The position numbers and the translations under genes were made by a program. Of a stretch of 48,934 nucleotides of DNA, positions 44,229 through 48,934 are shown one piece after another (position 1 is the stretch's first letter; the number at the start of each line of letters is the position of its first letter). Source of the DNA: an uncultured Arsenicibacter sp. (GTDB lineage: Bacteria > Bacteroidota > Bacteroidia > Cytophagales > Spirosomataceae); contig NZ_CAMFHL010000024.1 in assembly GCF_945952095.1 (NCBI RefSeq), positions 1 to 48,934 on the forward strand, read 5' to 3'. Under the pieces are notes generated by a model. It was not told where the DNA came from. It saw only the letters and a list, made by a program, of their open reading frames with translations, and ran no database searches.

Positions 44229-45338
44229 ATGCTTTTCCGATCCTCCCTCCTTCACCGGCTGGCGGCGCTGCAGACGGACAGCGATCCGGTGTTTGGGTCG
44301 GGGTTGTTTCCGTCGTACCGGATACAGCCGGATTGGGGCGGCTACCGGCGGGCCGATGTTAATGTGTTTTTTACGGCCAGTATTGTGTTTGTCTTACAGC
44401 AACTGCGGGAGCAACTGCCGCCGGACGGCCAGGTGCTTGTTGATCAGATCCGGCAACGGGCACAGGCGGCGTATCCGGCCTTCCGGAACAAGGATGGGCT
44501 GCCCACCTATAATTTCTGGCCGACTACTCCCTCCCGCCACTTCCCGAACGGCCGGTTGTTCCGCCGCTTCGACCACTTCCGGATTCCGGACGATATCGAC
44601 GACACGGCGATGGTTTACCTCACCAGTACTCCTGCACCCGCCGATGCCCGCTGGCTGACCGGCAAGCTGGCCCAACATGCCAATCTGGCGCAAGCCCATG
44701 GCCCCATCCGCAACACCTTCCCCGCCTACCGGAACCTGCCTGCCTTTTCAACGTGGTTCGGCAAACACATGCCGGTTGATTTTGATGCCTGCGCCATGAG
44801 CAACATGCTCTTTTGCCTTTACGCAGCGAAAGCACCGGAAACCGCTGCCATGGCTGCCAGCGTAACCTATCTCCGCGACATCGTTCTGTCAGGTCAGTAC
44901 AAGACGCATCCCTTCCGGTGTTCGCCGCACTACGCCCGCACCCCGCTGATCCTGTATCACCTGGCACGGCTGATGGCGACTTTTCCGCTGCCCCGCCTGG
45001 AGGTAATCCGCCCCCGGCTCATTGCCGATATACTGGCAGAACTCCCCTATGCCACCAACCGTATTGACCGGATCATGCTCCGGACATCGCTTTACCGGCT
45101 GGCTCCCGACATTGCCCGACACCAGACCGCGCCGGTTGAGCTGACCGGCATCGAAGCAGACTTCTCCTCCTTCCATTTTTTTATTGCCGGCCTGCTGACG
45201 GCCTATGAACACCCGCTGCTGAGCCGCTTTGCTGACCGGTCATTTGTGCAACTCCGCTGGCAATGCGACGCCCACTGCCTGGCACTGATCCTTGAATATC
45301 TTTTGACAGGATTACAGGATGATCAGAATAAAAATTAA
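44229..45338 (+). CDS. Unknown protein with a class II terpene-cyclase-like DxDDTA motif
   Basis: 369 residues, no signal peptide. I do not recognise a named family. It is helix-rich and has FPSYRIQPDWGGYRRADVNV, GLPTYNFWPTTPSRHFPNGR, FDHFRIPDDIDDTAMVYL and MPVDFDACAMSNMLFCLYAA. The segment DIDDTA (residues 122-127) equals the DxDDTA acid motif of class II terpene/squalene-hopene cyclases, which lies in an alpha/alpha toroid. The protein has about half the size of those two-domain enzymes and no neighbouring isoprenoid genes, so cyclase activity is not claimed. The last ten residues are encoded by a dispersed repeat (see 45305-45403). Expression is probably monocistronic, after the gcvT terminator. 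Confidence 0.72.
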   Translation: MLFRSSLLHRLAALQTDSDPVFGSGLFPSYRIQPDWGGYRRADVNVFFTASIVFVLQQLREQLPPDGQVLVDQIRQRAQAAYPAFRNKDGLPTYNFWPTTPSRHFPNGRLFRRFDHFRIPDDIDDTAMVYLTSTPAPADARWLTGKLAQHANLAQAHGPIRNTFPAYRNLPAFSTWFGKHMPVDFDACAMSNMLFCLYAAKAPETAAMAASVTYLRDIVLSGQYKTHPFRCSPHYARTPLILYHLARLMATFPLPRLEVIRPRLIADILAELPYATNRIDRIMLRTSLYRLAPDIARHQTAPVELTGIEADFSSFHFFIAGLLTAYEHPLLSRFADRSFVQLRWQCDAHCLALILEYLLTGLQDDQNKN

Positions 45339-45403
45339 TACGCATTGCAGGGATTGAAGGATGATTTAGATAAACTACATCATGGTAATCCTGTAATCCT
45401 GTC
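45305..45403. repeat. Inverted repeat overlapping the 3' end of the DxDDTA gene
   Basis: GACAGGATTACAGGAT (45305-45320) is exactly complementary to ATCCTGTAATCCTGTC (45388-45403). A further partial arm, CAATCCTGTC, lies at about 45413-45422. The left arm is inside the coding region and supplies its last codons. The whole can form a long hairpin and may serve as terminator. Confidence 0.8.
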
Positions 45404-45431
45404 TATGTAATTCAATCCTGTCTATTTACGC

Positions 45432-45460
45432 TTTGCCGTACAGAAAAAGCTGTAATTTCG
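45432..45460 (+). promoter_or_regulatory. Putative promoter of the OmpA-family gene
   Basis: TTTG (45432-45435), 17 bases, then TAATTTCG (45453-45460), one mismatch from TAnnTTTG and two bases short of the usual spacing. The gene starts 31 bases further on. Confidence 0.4.
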
Positions 45461-45490
45461 TTAGTAGTAGTATCTGACTCTTTCCCCAAC

Positions 45491-46885
45491 ATGACACGAC
45501 TTGTATATATCCTGCTTTGCACCCTGATGACAGTGCCGGGATTCGCCCAGAACTGCCTTAAACTGTCAGGCACGATTCAGGATCTTACAACCCGACAACC
45601 CATTTCGGCCAGTCTCTATGTACTGGTCCCCGGTGGCAGCATCCACGCCGGCAAAAGCGACGAAAAAGGTCATTTCACCGTGGATGTTAATTGCTACGCC
45701 ACAGCCCTGATGATCGAGCATCCCGATTACAAGGCGCAGCGGCTGCTGGTAAAACCCAACATGACGATGCCTGCCAATGAGGCGGTGGCCATCACGGTGC
45801 CGATGATCCCGAATACGTTTCAGCAGGTCAGCGTCCGGGCGCTCAACTCTGCGGAGTTTAAACTGCTGTCGCCCAAGGTAAACCCGAAGTCGAAGCAGCG
45901 GAGTTTGTTTTTTATGTCGGATGTGTACACGACCGCACCGGTCCGGGCCCGTACCTGTTTCCACTACATGACCGCCGACTGGACCAACTGCCTTGACCCG
46001 GACGTGGAAGGCCGCTTCGAACTGGCGTTTGCCGAAAAGGATGAACTGACGGTGGAGGTGAAATCGCCGGGCTTTGATTTTTATCAGGGAATGCTCGCGA
46101 TTGAGGCAGCAAACGGCCGGCTCCGGCATGATTACCGGCTGTTCCGCGATCTGGTGAGCTTCTCTGTACGGGTACAGAACGCCAACGGCACGCCGGTTAC
46201 GGAAACGTTCCGCTGTGACATCCGGCCGGTTGCTGCCGGTGCGCCGCCAGTCACGCTCAACGCCGGCCGGAACTGGCAAAGCAGTTATCTGTTTTTCCCG
46301 CAGGCTTATCGCCTGACGCTGGTAGATGCGCAAAAACAAATCCGGCACCAGCAGGAGGTCGTGCTGCGTGAGGGCTTCAACTTACTGGAAATCAAACTGC
46401 CACCAACCGCTGAAACGCCGAAACCCGCTGCTCCGGCGCCGACCGTAACAGCAACCGTTACACCCGCTACCGGAGCCGCAGCCCCGCCTGTCGCTGACGA
46501 ACCGGCTGTTACTTTTGACATTCCGGGGGTTGCCGCCCTGAACCTGCCCGACTCGATTCCGCCGATTTATTTCCGCCAGAGCAGTTATGAGCTCATGCCT
46601 CAATCAGAACAGGTATTGCGGGCCGTAGCAGCTTATCTGAAGAAAAATCCGAAGTATCAGGTGAAGGTGATGGGCCATACGGACAACGTGGGCGATCCGG
46701 CTAAAAACCAAACCCTGTCGCAGTACCGCGCGATGGTGACGGCCACGTTTCTGCGCCGCCTTGATGTGGCCGACGAGCGCCTGACGACCACCGGCTTCGG
46801 CAGCCGGTACCCGATGGCTCCCAATGATAACGAAGAAAACAAAGCCAAAAACCGGCGGGTAACCCTTAAGCTGACGGGTAAGTAA
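45491..46885 (+). CDS. OmpA-family protein with N-terminal carboxypeptidase-regulatory-like domain
   Basis: 464 residues. The signal peptide ends GFAQ (about residue 20). Residues 22-95 are a CarboxypepD_reg-like beta sandwich (LSGTIQDLTTRQPISASLYV, SDEKGHFTVDV, MIEHPDYKAQRLLV). The middle region (130-300) is of unknown fold. A Pro/Ala/Thr-rich linker lies at about 305-340. The C-terminal OmpA domain (about 355-464) shows IYFRQSSYELMPQSEQVLRA, VKVMGHTDNVGDPAKNQTLS, and NEENKAKNRRVTLKL, including the Asp and Arg that bind peptidoglycan diaminopimelate. It therefore tethers the outer membrane to the cell wall. The long middle domain probably faces the periplasm. Confidence 0.88.
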   Translation: MTRLVYILLCTLMTVPGFAQNCLKLSGTIQDLTTRQPISASLYVLVPGGSIHAGKSDEKGHFTVDVNCYATALMIEHPDYKAQRLLVKPNMTMPANEAVAITVPMIPNTFQQVSVRALNSAEFKLLSPKVNPKSKQRSLFFMSDVYTTAPVRARTCFHYMTADWTNCLDPDVEGRFELAFAEKDELTVEVKSPGFDFYQGMLAIEAANGRLRHDYRLFRDLVSFSVRVQNANGTPVTETFRCDIRPVAAGAPPVTLNAGRNWQSSYLFFPQAYRLTLVDAQKQIRHQQEVVLREGFNLLEIKLPPTAETPKPAAPAPTVTATVTPATGAAAPPVADEPAVTFDIPGVAALNLPDSIPPIYFRQSSYELMPQSEQVLRAVAAYLKKNPKYQVKVMGHTDNVGDPAKNQTLSQYRAMVTATFLRRLDVADERLTTTGFGSRYPMAPNDNEENKAKNRRVTLKLTGK

Positions 46886-46894
46886 TTCATATAG

Positions 46895-46966
46895 CCACGA
46901 AGGCACGAAGTACCTGCGTTACACAAAGATTTCTTCGTGCTTCTTTGGTTCTTCATGCCTTTGTGG
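46895..46966. terminator. Long imperfect hairpin between convergent genes
   Basis: CCACGAAGGCACGAAG (46895-46910) pairs with CTTCATGCCTTTGTGG (46951-46966), 14 of 16 positions matching. It lies between the OmpA-family gene and the convergent DUF4174 gene, and its arms resemble the repeats at 35774-35986. It may be both a dispersed repeat and a terminator. Confidence 0.6.
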
Positions 46967-46973
46967 TATACTT

Positions 46974-47423
46974 CTATTGTTTCGTTTCCTGCTGCCGCAT
47001 CGGCATACTGTCGATGATCTTAAAAAGCTCATCCGGAGCGACCGGGCCGGAAAAACGCTGTTTTACAGTACCATCCTTGCCAATGAGCCAGCCCGCAAAA
47101 TCATCCGCAGGGTTAAGTTTAAAATCGCCGCCCATCAGAAACTGCCGGTCGGGTTCCATCACCAGCGAATTGATCAGGACAATCACATCCAGATCCCGTT
47201 CGGCAACCTGCTGATCGGTCTGCCGGAGGGCTTCCTGCTGTTCAATGAGGTAGTGTTGTGCATCTTCGCGGCCGTATAGCAGCAGCACGCGGCGATGATC
47301 TTTTTTGTCGGCCAGAATCGCCTTCAGCGATTTCGTCTGGTTTGCAATGCTTTCCATAACGATGAGAGTAAGAATACTGAATTGTATCACTAACAACCAT
47401 CGCAGGCGGCTTTGTGTTTTCAT
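46974..47423 (-). CDS. DUF4174 family secreted protein
   Basis: 149 residues. The N-terminus (RLRWLLVIQFSILTLIVMES) is a signal peptide or anchor. The rest fits DUF4174: RRVLLLYGREDAQHYLIEQQ, VAERDLDVIVLINS, GWLIGKDGTVKQRFSGPVAP and LFKIIDSM. The fold is thioredoxin-like, with GKDGTVKQR as the strand-turn region, but the Cys pair of thioredoxins is missing. The family function is unknown. The gene lies 39 bases downstream of the GroES-like gene and could share its transcript. Confidence 0.8.
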   Translation of the reverse strand: MKTQSRLRWLLVIQFSILTLIVMESIANQTKSLKAILADKKDHRRVLLLYGREDAQHYLIEQQEALRQTDQQVAERDLDVIVLINSLVMEPDRQFLMGGDFKLNPADDFAGWLIGKDGTVKQRFSGPVAPDELFKIIDSMPMRQQETKQ

Positions 47424-47462
47424 AACCTCATCCGGTTAAGGTTCCGACGGCGCATTTCCGGG

Positions 47463-47840
47463 TTAGTACAGATCTTCCGAGCGTTCCAGCATCAGAATCG
47501 ACGCCTGCGGGATGATGATGTACTTTTGTCCGTCATATTCCAGATCAATGGCATTGCGTTGCAGGTAAATGGCCAGATCGCCTTCCTGCGCCTGCAACGG
47601 CATGTATTTCACTTTCTCTTCGGTTTCTTTCCAGGGCTCATCGTCAACCGCAGCCGGAATCGGATAGCCGGGCCCTACCTTAATAACGTATCCCGACTGC
47701 ACCTGCTCCTTTTCGTGAACCGTTGGCGGCAAATAAAGTCCGCTGGCCGTACGGTCGCCCGGATCTTTCGGTTTAATCAGTACACGGTCGCCCACAATAA
47801 TAAGGCGTTTCAGTTTGTTATCGGCCGTAATCTCCATCAT
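47463..47840 (-). CDS. GroES-like (Cpn10) co-chaperone, not next to groEL
   Basis: 125 residues. LIIVGDRVLIKPKDPGDRTA, SGLYLPPTVHEKEQVQSGYV and IKVGPGYPIP are the Cpn10 barrel strands and mobile-loop region. A 20-residue insertion (DDEPWKETEEKVKYMPLQAQ) comes before EGDLAIYLQRNAIDLEYDGQ and the final strands. At 125 residues it is longer than canonical GroES (about 95) and no groEL is adjacent, so it is likely a second, divergent paralogue. Whether it caps GroEL is unknown. Confidence 0.85.
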   Translation of the reverse strand: MMEITADNKLKRLIIVGDRVLIKPKDPGDRTASGLYLPPTVHEKEQVQSGYVIKVGPGYPIPAAVDDEPWKETEEKVKYMPLQAQEGDLAIYLQRNAIDLEYDGQKYIIIPQASILMLERSEDLY

Positions 47841-47939
47841 AATGGCATTTCAAAGGATGTCTGACAATATCGTGCTGCGACCTTACCGGCAAAAATCAGG
47901 CAACTTTTAACGAATTGTCAAATTGTCAGAATTTACCGG

Positions 47940-48149
47940 TTACGGCACCGGATCGTAGCCGTGTCCGCCCCACGGATGGCAGCGGCTGATGCGTTTGATG
48001 CCCAGCCAGCCCCCCTTCAGCGGCCCGTGTTTCTGTACGGCTTCGATCATGTATTGCGAGCATGTCGGCGTATACCGGCAGGCATTCGGGAAGAACGGCG
48101 ATATGGCTGCCTGATAAAATCGTACGAACCAAATAACTATCTGTTTCAT
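47940..48149 (-). CDS. yidD: Membrane protein insertion efficiency factor YidD
   Basis: 69 residues. IVIWFVRFYQAAISPFFPNA, CRYTPTCSQYMIEAV, GWLGIKRISRCHPW and GGHGYDPVP are the full YidD signature, with all three conserved cysteines. It is a short peripheral inner-membrane protein that helps YidC insert membrane proteins. It is divergent from lgt, with a 79-base gap. A start three codons upstream is possible only in another frame, so 48149 is kept. Confidence 0.93.
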   Translation of the reverse strand: MKQIVIWFVRFYQAAISPFFPNACRYTPTCSQYMIEAVQKHGPLKGGWLGIKRISRCHPWGGHGYDPVP

Positions 48150-48151
48150 CT

Positions 48152-48183
48152 TTTCTCACTTAAACCGACTTACCTTATCTTTG
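48152..48183 (+). promoter_or_regulatory. Putative promoter of lgt
   Basis: TTTC (48152-48155), 20 bases, then TATCTTTG (48176-48183), an exact TAnnTTTG match. It lies 46 bases before the lgt start and overlaps the region just upstream of the divergent yidD. Confidence 0.55.
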
Positions 48184-48228
48184 CCCGGTTTATTACGTGA
48201 ACACCAAGGGTTCTGAAAACAATCCAAT

Positions 48229-48934
48229 ATGCTGCAATACATTATCTGGGATGTTAATCCCGAAATTTTTCACATTGGCTCATTCTCCATTCGCTGGTAC
48301 GGCTTGTTATTCGCACTTGGCTTCCTGATCGGTATGCAGATTATGACCCACATCTTCAAAAAAGAAGGTAAGCCCGTTGAAGACACCGACACCCTGCTGC
48401 TGTTTATGGTGATTTCTACCGTCCTGGGCGCCCGCCTGGGTCATTTCCTCTTTTACGAACCCGAACTGCTGCTTCAGAAACCGCTTCAGGTGATTCTGCC
48501 GCCTTTTGCCGGGCTGGCCAGCCATGGCGCAGGGATCGGTATTTTACTGGCGTTGTGGTTTTATTCGCGCCGGAAACGAAGCATTGAAACCGGACAAACG
48601 TTTTTGTGGGTTACCGACCGCATTGCGATTGTCGTTGCATTGGCCGGGGCGTTTATTCGTCTGGGTAACCTGATGAACTCCGAGATCGTCGGCCGGACAA
48701 CGGATGTGCCCTGGGCCTTTGTGTTCATCAACAACGATGAGTTCTCCAAACTGCCGCGGCATCCGGCCCAGCTCTATGAATCCCTGTCGTGCTTTGTCTT
48801 GTTTTTTATTCTGTTTGGCATCTGGAACCGCAAAAAAGGCGCGACACCTCACGGAAGCCTGCTGGGCATTTTCCTGATTGTTGTCTTCACGCTTCGCTTC
48901 CTGTACGAGTACCTGAAAGAGAATCAGGTTTCGT
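48229..48934 (+). CDS. lgt: Prolipoprotein diacylglyceryl transferase, 3' end outside window
   Basis: 235 codons from the ATG at 48229, still open at the window edge. MLQYIIWDVNPEIFHIGSFS and IRWYGLLFALGFLIG are the Lgt N-terminus. LGARLGHFLFYEPELL, FAGLASHGAGIGILLALWFY, RLGNLMNSEIVGRTTDVPWA and RHPAQLYES are the catalytic and phosphatidylglycerol-binding motifs in the usual order. The enzyme transfers diacylglycerol to the lipobox cysteine of prolipoproteins, such as Wza and the lipoprotein at 11649-12725. Seven membrane spans are usual; about five or six are within the window. Confidence 0.95.
   Translation, partial: MLQYIIWDVNPEIFHIGSFSIRWYGLLFALGFLIGMQIMTHIFKKEGKPVEDTDTLLLFMVISTVLGARLGHFLFYEPELLLQKPLQVILPPFAGLASHGAGIGILLALWFYSRRKRSIETGQTFLWVTDRIAIVVALAGAFIRLGNLMNSEIVGRTTDVPWAFVFINNDEFSKLPRHPAQLYESLSCFVLFFILFGIWNRKKGATPHGSLLGIFLIVVFTLRFLYEYLKENQVS

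Overview
The window looks like a piece of a Bacteroidota chromosome, probably Cytophagales and close to the Spirosoma group (inferred from gene content; genus not established). The signs are C-terminal sorting domains of the type IX secretion system (T9SS), starts without Shine-Dalgarno sequences, promoters of the TTTG/TAnnTTTG type, a UpxY-class antiterminator and a cellobiose 2-epimerase. Most of the window is about 55% GC. The stretch from about 24.4 to 33.9 kb is far more AT-rich (12 G+C in 60 bases at 28021-28080, against 35 in 60 at 36841-36900).

Layout. Positions 1-9482 hold secreted and cell-surface proteins: the 3' end of a large Ig-like adhesin, an extracellular nuclease, a parallel beta-helix protein and, on the minus strand, a 941-residue Ig-repeat protein that is a paralogue of the first. 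Positions 9587-12725 are a minus-strand operon of a lipoprotein and two outer-membrane barrel proteins that look like the two halves of YjbH/GfcD. A plus-strand CpsB-type phosphatase follows at 13061-13819. From 40691 down to 13823 runs one long minus-strand polysaccharide locus: sugar-phosphate transferase, Wza, Wzc tyrosine kinase, UpxY, ABC exporter Wzm/Wzt, methyltransferase, 14 glycosyltransferases, three acyl/acetyltransferases and a Wzy-like polymerase. A consensus promoter lies at 40870-40900. From 41431 on come housekeeping and other genes: a small membrane protein, cellobiose 2-epimerase, gcvT, an unknown protein with a DxDDTA motif, an OmpA-family protein, a DUF4174 protein, a GroES-like protein, yidD and the start of lgt. 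No tRNA, rRNA, CRISPR array, transposase or integrase was seen.

How the parts fit. The locus should load a sugar phosphate on a lipid carrier, extend and decorate it, and export it. Its equipment is mixed: Wza and a kinase-type Wzc, normally Wzy-pathway parts, sit beside an ABC exporter, and no Wzx flippase is visible. The AT-rich island carries the methyltransferase, seven glycosyltransferases and an acyltransferase. It ends inside wzt, so that the glycan-recognising C-terminal domain of Wzt has island composition while its ATPase has host composition. This is the strongest observation here: a swapped glycan cassette that brought its own export-specificity domain. The second is the split YjbH-like barrel pair with its lipoprotein at the far end of the locus. 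Several families of non-coding palindromic repeats are packed around wzm, wzt and upxY.
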